This document shows, one piece after another, positions 1-7,204 of a stretch of 64,000 bases of DNA (position 1 is its first letter; every line of letters begins with the position of its first letter). Location: NCBI GenBank assembly GCA_035552155.1, contig DASZLX010000031.1:111279-175278 (forward strand), in the 5' to 3' direction. A model generated the notes under the pieces. The model was not told where the DNA came from. It was given only the letters and a program-made list of their open reading frames with translations, and did not search any database. The DNA is from DASXHY01 sp035552155 (GTDB lineage Bacteria > Verrucomicrobiota > Verrucomicrobiia > Limisphaerales > DASXHY01). Position numbers and translations under genes: made by a program.

Positions 1-11
1 CTCCCGCGGAA

Positions 12-605
12 TTAATGCAACTGCGAGAACACCACCACGAGCACGATGCAGATCACCACGGCCACGACGATCGCACCGATGATGAACATCTTGGTCGTGT
101 TGTTTTTCTTTTTGGAGAAACCCTTTGAGGTGGTGTCGAAACCGGATTGGCGGGCGCCGCCTTCGGAAAGTTCGGTCAAATTGACTCCGCGCGGCACGAC
201 CATGGTGGAATCGTGTTTCCTTTGCCCACTGGGAACAGGCGCACCTGCGGTGGGCGCGCTTGCGGCCGGCGCACCGGTTGCCGGTGCGGGCGCGGGTCGG
301 GGCGCGGGAATGGGCATGCCTTCGGTCAGTAATTGCAATTCGATCTGCCCAAGGCGCAAGGTCTGGCCCGGCTTTAAAACGCTTTCGGAAACTTTATCGC
401 CGTTGATGAACGAGCCGTTGGTGGAGTTCAGGTCGTGGACGACCACGTCGGTGCCGCGCAACAGGACTTCGCAATGATGGCTCGAGACGGAGGGGTCGGC
501 GATTTGGAAGGTGTTGTCGTCCACACGGCCGATGGTGGTTTTATCCACATTCAACTCGTGGGTGCGCCCGTTCATTCCCGCGCTGAGGACGACAAGTTTC
601 GCCAT
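12..605 (-). CDS. FHA-domain protein with C-terminal membrane anchor
   Basis: 197 aa. Residues about 20-92 form a forkhead-associated phosphothreonine-binding domain; the conserved GR, SxxH and NSTNGxxxNG signatures are visible (TIGRVDD, VSSHH, LNSTNGSFING). A Pro/Ala-rich linker (about 97-125) follows, then a basic Lys/Asn stretch and one hydrophobic segment (about 173-194) at the very C-terminus, so the protein looks tail-anchored with the FHA domain in the cytoplasm. Such proteins usually read Ser/Thr-kinase phosphorylation; no kinase gene is visible here, so the partner is unknown. The gene ends near the window edge and follows carA on the same strand, with a gap of about 130 nt. Fold assignment is confident; the role is inferred. 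Confidence 0.88.
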   Translation of the reverse strand: MAKLVVLSAGMNGRTHELNVDKTTIGRVDDNTFQIADPSVSSHHCEVLLRGTDVVVHDLNSTNGSFINGDKVSESVLKPGQTLRLGQIELQLLTEGMPIPAPRPAPAPATGAPAASAPTAGAPVPSGQRKHDSTMVVPRGVNLTELSEGGARQSGFDTTSKGFSKKKNNTTKMFIIGAIVVAVVICIVLVVVFSQLH

Positions 606-736
606 AGGTTACTTCACGTAAAAGTGATTATCTCTACCACCGGACTCAAGTCAAACGGAAACGTCTGAGCCGCAAACGCCAACGTCAAATGAAACCGGAT
701 GAAAAATCCCGCATGCGGAAAATTTCATGCGCGCGT

Positions 737-1894
737 TCACGATTTGTTTTCGAGCATTCTGCGGAACTCCGTAAACAGCGGAGTGGAATCGTGCGGTCCC
801 GGCGAGGCTTCGGGATGATATTGCACGCAAAATATCGGCTTTGTCTTGTGACGCATGCCTTCAACGGTTTGGTCGTTGAGGTTGATTCTATCTACTGAAA
901 TGTCCGACGGCAAGGATTTCGCATCGACGGCGAATCCGTGGTTTTGCGAGGTGATTTCGACGCGGCCGCTGGCGAGGTCTTTGACGGGCTGGTTGCCGCC
1001 GCGATGGCCGAATTTCAGCTTGAAGGTTTTTCCGCCAAACGCCTGGCCGAGAATCTGGTGCCCGAGGCAAATCCCGAAAATCGGCACGCCGCTCTTGACC
1101 AGATCGCTCGTGGCCTGCACGGCGTAATCAAGCGCGGAAGGATCGCCGGGGCCGTTGGAGAGAAAAATGCCGGCCGGTTTGTATTTCAGCGCTTCCGCCG
1201 CGGGTGTAGCGGCGGGGACGACCTGCACTTTGAAGCCTTGTTGGCGCAGCCGGCGGAGGATGTTGTATTTCATCCCGAAATCGTAGGCGACGATGGGAAT
1301 GTCCGCGGCGGGCAACGCATCGCGCACGTTGCGGGCGTCACTTTTGACGGTGCCCTGGACGAGGTTGAAGCTTCCGCTTTGCTCGTCCTTTTCATCCCAC
1401 AGGAACGCTTCGCGATGGGTGACTTCCTTCACGTAATCAACTCCGAGGAAAACGAAATCTTTGGCGCGCCTGACGGCGTCGGCTTCGGAGATGTCCTCGG
1501 TGGAGATGAAGCCGTTGAGGGCGCCGCGCACGCGCAGTTTTTTGGTGAGCGCGCGGGTGTCGATGCCCTGGATGCCGGGGATGCCGTTCTTTTCCAGGTA
1601 TTCCGCGAGCGAAAAATCCGCGCGCCAATTGCTGACGACGGGCGAGAGTTCGCGAATAACGAATCCCGCGGCGTGCGGCCGCCAGGATTCCACGTCCTGG
1701 AGGTTGACGCCGTAATTGCCGATGAGCGGGTAGGTCATCGTGACGATCTGGCCTCGATACGAGGGATCGGTGAGGATTTCCTGGTAGCCGGTCATGGAGG
1801 TGTTGAAGCAAACCTCACCGCAGGCCGAGGCGCGCGCGCCAAAACCTTCACCATGAAAAACGGAACCATCTTCGAGGGCCAAAACTGCTTTCAT
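737..1894 (-). CDS. carA: Carbamoyl-phosphate synthase small (glutaminase) subunit
   Basis: 385 aa from the chosen ATG; the frame stays open 16 codons upstream, but MKAVLALEDG is the family N-terminus. It hydrolyses glutamine and passes ammonia to the large subunit CarB for pyrimidine and arginine synthesis. The N-terminal CPSase domain (about 1-150, including FNTSMTGYQE) is followed by a class I amidotransferase domain with the nucleophile elbow GICLGHQ (Cys near residue 270) and the His-Glu pair in QYHPEASPGPHD. Length is normal. The neighbour two genes upstream on the same strand is dihydroorotase, so this is a pyrimidine region, but a terminator-like hairpin separates carA from the thioredoxin gene. 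carB is not in the window. Confidence 0.97.
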   Translation of the reverse strand: MKAVLALEDGSVFHGEGFGARASACGEVCFNTSMTGYQEILTDPSYRGQIVTMTYPLIGNYGVNLQDVESWRPHAAGFVIRELSPVVSNWRADFSLAEYLEKNGIPGIQGIDTRALTKKLRVRGALNGFISTEDISEADAVRRAKDFVFLGVDYVKEVTHREAFLWDEKDEQSGSFNLVQGTVKSDARNVRDALPAADIPIVAYDFGMKYNILRRLRQQGFKVQVVPAATPAAEALKYKPAGIFLSNGPGDPSALDYAVQATSDLVKSGVPIFGICLGHQILGQAFGGKTFKLKFGHRGGNQPVKDLASGRVEITSQNHGFAVDAKSLPSDISVDRINLNDQTVEGMRHKTKPIFCVQYHPEASPGPHDSTPLFTEFRRMLENKS

Positions 1895-1952
1895 TGCGGG
1901 CACAAATTGTTGCGATGCTAAAGCTGCGCCATCCGCGGTCAAGATTTAACGC

Positions 1953-1980
1953 AAAAAAGGCGCGGCTTCAGGCCGCGCCT
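1953..1980 (-). terminator. Rho-independent terminator after the thioredoxin-like gene
   Basis: Read on the minus strand, a 9-bp GC stem (AGGCGCGGC paired with GCCGCGCCT, 5-nt loop) is followed directly by a run of six T. It lies just past the stop of the thioredoxin-like gene at 2008 and about 60 nt before the carA start, so carA probably has its own promoter or is attenuated here. Confidence 0.8.
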
Positions 1981-2007
1981 CGCGGATGGAAATCCGACGC
2001 CTGTCGC

Positions 2008-2451
2008 TCAGTTCTTGCTTTTGAAACCGTCCAGTTCGGCGATGAACGCCTTGGGACCGCCCGGTTGATAACCTTCCTGGCGTCCGATTTCTTTGCCATC
2101 CTGGTTCAGGACGACGAAGGTGGGATAGCCGCTTACCTTATATTTGTCGCCCAAAGCTTTGTTGGCGCTTTTCAACTCGGCGCTTTGCGGTTTTTTGTTG
2201 GGAAAATCCACTTCGACGAGCACGACGTTTTTGCCGGCGTAATCCTTGAATTCGGTGGTGTCGAGCGCCTCCTTCTTGAATTTCATGCACCAACTGCACC
2301 AATCGGAGCCGGTGAAATCCAGCAGCACGATTTTGTTTTCCTTTTTGGCCTGGGCCAATGCCTGGGGCACATCGGTGGTCCAGGTCGTTTCTGCCGCGCC
2401 AAGTTGGAAGGCGGCGCAGCACGCGAGGAGCATCAGAGCGATTTTTTTCAT
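2008..2451 (-). CDS. Secreted thioredoxin-family protein
   Basis: 147 aa with an N-terminal signal peptide (MKKIALMLLACCAAFQLGAA) followed by a thioredoxin fold. The active site is C-S-W-C in SDWCSWCMKF, and the cis-proline loop is GYPT. The long helix after the active site (KKEALDTTEF) resembles the DUF255/thioredoxin_7 type of exported disulfide reductase common in Bacteroidetes and Verrucomicrobia. Likely a periplasmic thiol-disulfide oxidoreductase; substrates unknown. The start was placed at the second ATG because it gives a clean signal peptide; the first ATG adds only three residues. The gene sits 21 nt downstream of pyrC on the same strand, so the two are probably cotranscribed, and a good terminator follows. 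Confidence 0.9.
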   Translation of the reverse strand: MKKIALMLLACCAAFQLGAAETTWTTDVPQALAQAKKENKIVLLDFTGSDWCSWCMKFKKEALDTTEFKDYAGKNVVLVEVDFPNKKPQSAELKSANKALGDKYKVSGYPTFVVLNQDGKEIGRQEGYQPGGPKAFIAELDGFKSKN

Positions 2452-2472
2452 AATTATCAACTTAGGATTTGG

Positions 2473-3861
2473 TTATTGGACGCCCGTGAGTTCGGACTGT
2501 TTAATGCACACCTTTTTCCCAGCCACTATGGTCCAGATCGGTTTGCCTTTCAATGTCCAACCGTGGAAGGGGGTGTTCTTCGATTTGCTGGCGCTGGCGG
2601 CGCGGTCAAAGCGCCATTCAAGGCCGGGATCAAACACGGTCACGTCGGCATCCGCGCCCACGCTCAACGTGCCTTTCTTCAGGTTCAACAGGCGCGCGGG
2701 GGCGACGGTGTATTTGGCAATCAGGTCCGAAAGCGAAAGCCGTTTGCTGTGATACAGTTGCATTAGCGATAGCGCGAGTTCGGTTTCCAGGCCGGTGATG
2801 CCGAAAGGGGCGTAGTCAAATTCGACTTCCTTTTCGTAATCGCAATGCGGGGCGTGGTCGCTGCACAAAATTTCAATCGTGCCATCGGCCAGCCCTTCGA
2901 GAATCGCCTCCCGATCGCGCGCGGACCGCAACGGCGGGTTCATTTTAAAATTCGTATCGTAGCTGGGCCAGGAGGGTAAGTTGGCGGATGAAGGTTGAGA
3001 TAAAAGCGATTTGCCATCTTCCGCCCAGAATTTTTCGCTGCCGGCGATGGCGGCGTCGGTGAGAACGAAATGATGCGGGCAGGCTTCGCCGGAAATTGGC
3101 ACGCCGCGTTTTTTCGCCTCGCGAATCAGCGCCACGCTGCCGGCGGCGCTCAGGTGCTGGCAATGCACGCGCGCACCGGTCAATTCGGCGAGCAAAATGT
3201 TTCGCGCGACGATCATTTCCTCGCCGGCGGAGGGCCAGGCGCGCAATCCGAGCGCCGTGTTCCAATAGCCTTCGTGCATCACGCCGTCGGTCACCAGCGA
3301 ATAATCCTGGCAATGATCCATTACCGGCAGGTCAAACATCTTCGCGTATTCACAGGCGCGCCGCATCAACTCGTTATTCTGGATGCAATGGCCATCGTCA
3401 GTGATCGCCACCACGCCCGCGCGTTTCAGGGAGCCGATAGGCGCGAGTTCCTCGCCTGCGATGTTTTTGGTGATGGCGCCGGCGACAAAAACATTCACCA
3501 TGCCCTGTTGTCGGGCGCGGTCGCGAATGAGGGCTACCGTGCCCGCGGAATCGATGGCCGGAGCGGTGTTCGGCATGCAGACCACGGAGGTGAAACCGCC
3601 ACGCGCGGCTGCCGCGGTGCCGGTGGCGAGGTCTTCCTTGGCGGTCTGGCCGGGCTCGCGCAGGTGCACGTGCAAATCAATCAGGCCCGGGCAGACGATC
3701 ATTCCTGGGACGTCCAGGCGTTCGACGCCACCCGGCGCGCCGGCGGAGGCATCTTTGCCGACCGCGGAGATTTTTCCATCCACGATGAGCAAATCCCCCG
3801 GGGCATCGAGATGATTGGCCGGGTCGACGATTCGTCCGCCGGTGAGAAGAAGCGCATTCAT
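2473..3861 (-). CDS. pyrC: Dihydroorotase
   Basis: 462 aa. It cyclises N-carbamoyl-aspartate to dihydroorotate in pyrimidine synthesis. This is the class I amidohydrolase type: metal-ligand motif DLHVHLREPG (about residues 60-70), a conserved EACPHHF motif, and the C-terminal CSDHAPH motif. The open frame extends upstream through the tRNA-Gly gene, so the start was placed at MNALLLTGGR, the usual family N-terminus; translation from an earlier start would read tRNA sequence. Upstream of the gene, on the other strand, is tRNA-Gly(TCC). Followed at 21 nt by the thioredoxin-like gene and then carA. Very likely functional. Confidence 0.96.
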   Translation of the reverse strand: MNALLLTGGRIVDPANHLDAPGDLLIVDGKISAVGKDASAGAPGGVERLDVPGMIVCPGLIDLHVHLREPGQTAKEDLATGTAAAARGGFTSVVCMPNTAPAIDSAGTVALIRDRARQQGMVNVFVAGAITKNIAGEELAPIGSLKRAGVVAITDDGHCIQNNELMRRACEYAKMFDLPVMDHCQDYSLVTDGVMHEGYWNTALGLRAWPSAGEEMIVARNILLAELTGARVHCQHLSAAGSVALIREAKKRGVPISGEACPHHFVLTDAAIAGSEKFWAEDGKSLLSQPSSANLPSWPSYDTNFKMNPPLRSARDREAILEGLADGTIEILCSDHAPHCDYEKEVEFDYAPFGITGLETELALSLMQLYHSKRLSLSDLIAKYTVAPARLLNLKKGTLSVGADADVTVFDPGLEWRFDRAASASKSKNTPFHGWTLKGKPIWTIVAGKKVCIKQSELTGVQ

Positions 3862-4020
3862 GCGAGGGTTGAGGGTATCGTTGGCGAATTGACAAGGCAA
3901 GCGCGGGCGGTATGATTTGCGGCAACGGCGAGCCTGCGGTCCGTGGGTGGCGGCTTGATCGGACAGGCGGGTCCGCGAGTTGGCGGGCTTACCGCGCCGA
4001 AGTCCGCGCAGCGGACGAAG

Positions 4021-4094
4021 GCGGGCGTAGTTCAATGGTAGAACGGCAGTTTTCCAAACTGCACACGAGGGTTCGATTCCCTCCGCCCGCTCCA
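4021..4094 (+). tRNA. tRNA-Gly(TCC): tRNA-Gly (anticodon TCC)
   Basis: Complete cloverleaf with encoded CCA: acceptor GCGGGCG/CGCCCGC, discriminator T, D-arm GTTCAATGGTAGAAC with normal GG, anticodon loop TTTCCAA (TCC), T-loop TTCGATT. Entirely canonical, which makes it a useful internal reference for the abnormal array at 61.8-63.9 kb. Confidence 0.97.
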
Positions 4095-4230
4095 TTTTAC
4101 TTCGATTTAAAATTCCATAGCCACCCAATAGGAGATGCGCCTGCGGAAAACTTAAAATTCTTATTGCAGACCGAGGCATCGCGACACTTAATAGCGCCGT
4201 GGTTAATTTCCAAAGGTGGCAAGAGCGGGA

Positions 4231-4941
4231 ATGAAAAACAACGCGCGTTGGGTGTTTGGCGCCTGTGTTGCGGGAAGTTTGTTATTCGTCGCAGAATCGC
4301 TTCATTTGTGGGGGGCTGCGGAAATCCAGAGGGATTTTTCCGAAGTGGTTTTTCTCACTATCGCGTGCGCTGTGTGGCTCGCAGTCGCCACCAGGCTTTT
4401 TCCCTGGCTGGGCATCAGTTTTCGCGATGATGCCCTGGAACGGAGTAATTCAGGCGCGCTTGTCGCTCTCGGCGGAGCCATGGTTTCGCTTGCACTGATC
4501 TATGTGGGCGGAAGTGTGGGTGAAGGGCCTTCCTACGCTGAAAACGTTTTCTCCGTGGGCCTGGCCAGCGCGGGGTTTTTCGTGTTTTGGACGGCCTTGG
4601 AAATCGGCGGCCGCGTTTCTGTTTCCATTGCCGAAGAGCGTGATTTGGCTTCGGGCATCCGATTGAGCGGTTTTTTGTTGAGCATTGGATTAGTGCTAGG
4701 TCGGGCTGTTGCAGGGGATTGGCATTCAGCGTCCGAAACAATTCGGGATTTTATCCAGGATGGTTGGCCGGCGGTCGTCTTATGCCTTGTAGCCGTGACA
4801 ATCGAGCGTTTTATGCGCCCAAATCGCCAACATCCTTTTCGCACCTGGCCGAAATATGGATTACTGCCGGTTTTGGTTTATATGGTGCTTGCGGGAGCCT
4901 GGCTTCTCCATCTGGGAGCTTGGGAGGGGATGCATCAATGA
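4231..4941 (+). CDS. DUF350-like integral membrane protein
   Basis: 236 aa with about six or seven hydrophobic segments. The middle and end carry two half-repeats resembling the DUF350 family: a small-residue stretch with SGALVALGGAM and, later, LASGIRLSGFLLSIG. The assignment is strengthened by context: DUF350 membrane proteins (E. coli YjfL type) are commonly encoded beside glutathionylspermidine-synthase-like ATP-grasp enzymes, and such an enzyme starts inside this gene's stop codon (ATGA overlap). Role unknown; the pair may make or respond to a membrane-associated peptide or polyamine conjugate. ATG 4231 was chosen over an upstream in-frame GTG at 4216. The family call is my reading, not a database hit. 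Confidence 0.7.
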   Translation: MKNNARWVFGACVAGSLLFVAESLHLWGAAEIQRDFSEVVFLTIACAVWLAVATRLFPWLGISFRDDALERSNSGALVALGGAMVSLALIYVGGSVGEGPSYAENVFSVGLASAGFFVFWTALEIGGRVSVSIAEERDLASGIRLSGFLLSIGLVLGRAVAGDWHSASETIRDFIQDGWPAVVLCLVAVTIERFMRPNRQHPFRTWPKYGLLPVLVYMVLAGAWLLHLGAWEGMHQ

Positions 4942-6215
4942 ACGCAATCTCGTCCGTGAGGCTTTTTAAAGCGGATCCTCCGGGCGTGAAAGCGGGAAAT
5001 GCTTTCGGACTGCGAACGGAACTGCCCATCGGTTTGAAGGAATTCTCTGCTCTCCGCCGCCGCGCATTGTTGGAAGGGTGCAAATGGGACCCACAGGTTG
5101 GCGATATCAGTACGTTGGCAACGTTTCCACTGGTAATGAATGCCGGTGTTTGGAAACGCCTGGCCTTTCAGGCGGAGCGTCTGAGTGCCGAAGCAGTGGC
5201 AGCCGAAAATGAAATCTCTCAACGGCCGGAGCTGCTGGGAAATCTCGGGCTGCCGCGCGCGTTGCGGCGGGTATTGACCAGCCGGGAACCGTTGACTCCC
5301 GCGCCGTGCCGTGTGATGCGGTTTGATTTCCATCCGACAGTTGAAGGTTGGCGAGTTTCCGAGGTCAACAGCGATGTGCCGGGAGGTTTTAGCGAGGCGT
5401 CCCATTTTACCGCTTTGATGGCTGAACACTTCCCCGGGCTTCGTCCTGCTGGAAACCCGGCCGGTGCCTGGAGCAGAGCAATCGCAACCGCCATCGGCAT
5501 CGATGGTGTCTGTGCGCTTTTATCCGCACCGGGTTTCATGGAGGACCACCAGGTGAACGCCTTTCTGGCTTCTCAACTTCGTAAACAGGGCTGCCACGCC
5601 TTTTTGGCGAAACCGGAACAAATTCTTTGGCGCAATGGTACCGCCCATCTCAATACGGAGTGGCATCGCGGGCCGTTGAACGGTGTCATAAGGTTCTACC
5701 AGGCTGAATGGCTGTCGCGTCTGCCGCCACGGTGTGAGTGGAAATATTTTTTTCGCGGTGGCAAAACGCCGGTTCTCAATCCCGCGCTATCAGTGATATC
5801 AGAAAGCAAACGTTTCCCACTGACCTGGCAGGCTCTGGCTGTGAAGCTACCGGTTTGGCGCGAGCTACTGCCGCGTACCTGTGATCCGCGCGACGTGCCC
5901 TGGGAAAGCGATGAAAGGTGGCTGCTAAAAACTGCCTTGTGCAATAACGGTGATACCGTCTGCATCCGGGAACTGATGAAGCCATCTGATTGGTTTCGCA
6001 CGCGGCTCGCGGTTCGCATTTTTCCGGGTCAATGGCTGGCTCAGGGGCGTTTTGAATCGGTGCCCGTGCCCACTCCGGCCGGCCCACGCCACGTGTGCGT
6101 TGGTGTTTATACTGTGAATGGAGCGGCGGCCGGCGCCTACGCCAGGTTATCGGAAAAGACTGTGATTGATTTTTCAGCAACGGATGTAGCGCTCCTGATC
6201 GACGACCATGCATAA
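4938..6215 (+). CDS. Glutathionylspermidine-synthase-like ATP-grasp ligase
   Basis: 425 aa. Resembles the C-terminal synthetase domain of the Gsp/YjfC/YgiC family, which joins a carboxylate to an amine with ATP. Visible signatures are SEVNSDVPGGFSEAS (family YNADTPTSLxE-like loop), the FYQAEWL segment, and near the C-terminus an AQGRF stretch followed by VGVYTVNGAAAGAYARLSE, matching the family pattern of a substrate/ATP lobe ending in a G-Y-x-R turn. The start ATG overlaps the stop of the DUF350-like gene (ATGA), and the stop lies 8 nt inside the next gene, so the three are translationally coupled. The substrate cannot be read; no amidase domain is fused. No signal peptide, so it acts in the cytoplasm. 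Confidence 0.78.
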   Translation: MNAISSVRLFKADPPGVKAGNAFGLRTELPIGLKEFSALRRRALLEGCKWDPQVGDISTLATFPLVMNAGVWKRLAFQAERLSAEAVAAENEISQRPELLGNLGLPRALRRVLTSREPLTPAPCRVMRFDFHPTVEGWRVSEVNSDVPGGFSEASHFTALMAEHFPGLRPAGNPAGAWSRAIATAIGIDGVCALLSAPGFMEDHQVNAFLASQLRKQGCHAFLAKPEQILWRNGTAHLNTEWHRGPLNGVIRFYQAEWLSRLPPRCEWKYFFRGGKTPVLNPALSVISESKRFPLTWQALAVKLPVWRELLPRTCDPRDVPWESDERWLLKTALCNNGDTVCIRELMKPSDWFRTRLAVRIFPGQWLAQGRFESVPVPTPAGPRHVCVGVYTVNGAAAGAYARLSEKTVIDFSATDVALLIDDHA

Positions 6216-6990
6216 TGACCAACTCTTTTTAATTTGGGCGCCCGATGAATCTCCCTGGTCGCGTTGGGCAAAGCCTGTGCTGTTCTCGCATATCGACGCG
6301 GCTCCGCCAATAGCGCCAGCTCGTGATTCGACCGTCGACATGACCTGGTTGCCGTCTTCGAATTCTGAGGTGGCGCTCGTCCTCGACCTGCCGGGCGCGG
6401 AAGGGGTCAATGCCGGAGTTGCCGCTGCATCGTGCGGCTACCGTCCGGTGCCCTTATATAACGCCGTGCCCTCGCCGTTTTTCGCCGACGTTTTGAGCGC
6501 ACCCGCAGTGGGAGCGGTCGCGGAGGTAGATCTCCTGCCGGTCCTCGGCGCACTCAAAAACACCTCGCTTCAACTCGCGGAATTATCGCTGCCCTCGAAT
6601 GCACCACCCGCTTTTCTGCTCGATTCAAATCGGCACGGCAGCGGGCTCACAGTGAAGCCGGGAGAATTCGATAACCGTTCTATTTGTTTTACGACAGATT
6701 TTCCCTCTGCCAATTTTATGCTGGCAAACGGAATTCGGCGGGTGTTGGTGATTCAAAGGAGCCGGATTGAACCGCTGTCGGATCTGGCTTATGTGCTTCG
6801 CCGATGGCAGGATGGAGGGATCGCTTTGCAGCGCGCGCAGGTTGATTTTTCAGCAGCCCCACAGCCTTTCGAAATCAGGAAACCATCGTGGTACGGCGCC
6901 ATGTTTCAGCGCGCGCTGGCGGCGGTGGGGTTGCGACGGGCTGGTTCCTGCGGGTTTGGTGCCTGGGTCGCAACCTCTGCTGGCGGTTGA
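6208..6990 (+). CDS. Unknown protein, third gene of the DUF350/ATP-grasp operon
   Basis: 260 aa; I do not recognise the family. It begins 8 nt before the end of the ATP-grasp gene, so it is translationally coupled to it. There is no signal peptide or clear membrane segment. The first half is Pro/Ala-rich with alternating beta-like stretches (VALVLDLPGAEGV, AVAEVDLLPVLGAL), and the second half has a RRVLVIQRSRIEP segment and ends in small residues and glycine. Base composition matches its neighbours. By position it should be a partner or modifier of the ATP-grasp enzyme. It is followed by about 120 nt and then the first copy of a direct repeat (7112). Confidence 0.7.
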   Translation: MHNDQLFLIWAPDESPWSRWAKPVLFSHIDAAPPIAPARDSTVDMTWLPSSNSEVALVLDLPGAEGVNAGVAAASCGYRPVPLYNAVPSPFFADVLSAPAVGAVAEVDLLPVLGALKNTSLQLAELSLPSNAPPAFLLDSNRHGSGLTVKPGEFDNRSICFTTDFPSANFMLANGIRRVLVIQRSRIEPLSDLAYVLRRWQDGGIALQRAQVDFSAAPQPFEIRKPSWYGAMFQRALAAVGLRRAGSCGFGAWVATSAGG

Positions 6991-7111
6991 GGGCCGCCCT
7001 CCCAGCACGTCCGATTTCCTTTTTTCCGAAACATCTTCCGAAAAGTTCTTGTTAGCGCAACCAAAGCGAACTTCGGTATATATGAGTGGGGCTAATAGTT
7101 ATTTCGATGGC

Positions 7112-7185
7112 GAAAGATTTCTATTTCCCGCCGTATTACTTCCAGAGACCTATAGACCAACGAGGGACGAGAATAACCTTATGAT
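7112..7185 (+). repeat. Direct repeat, copy 1 (left of S74 gene)
   Basis: About 74 bp nearly identical to 9984-10058 in the same orientation (gaaagattt ... cgccgtattact ... agagacctatagaccaac ... aaccttatgat), with six or seven substitutions and one indel. The two copies bracket the S74-domain gene. In one frame both read AVLLxETYRPTRDxNNLMI, and most substitutions fall at third positions in that frame, so it could be an old coding fragment. Confidence 0.85.
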
Positions 7186-7204
7186 TGGCATATTCCATTG
7201 CGCG

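Noticed and set aside
938..1921. 327-aa open frame opposite carA
   Set aside because: A shadow of carA; no recognisable domain.
3862..4179. N-terminal 106-residue extension of the dihydroorotase frame
   Set aside because: It would translate the tRNA-Gly gene in the opposite direction, and the family N-terminus begins at MNALLLTGG.
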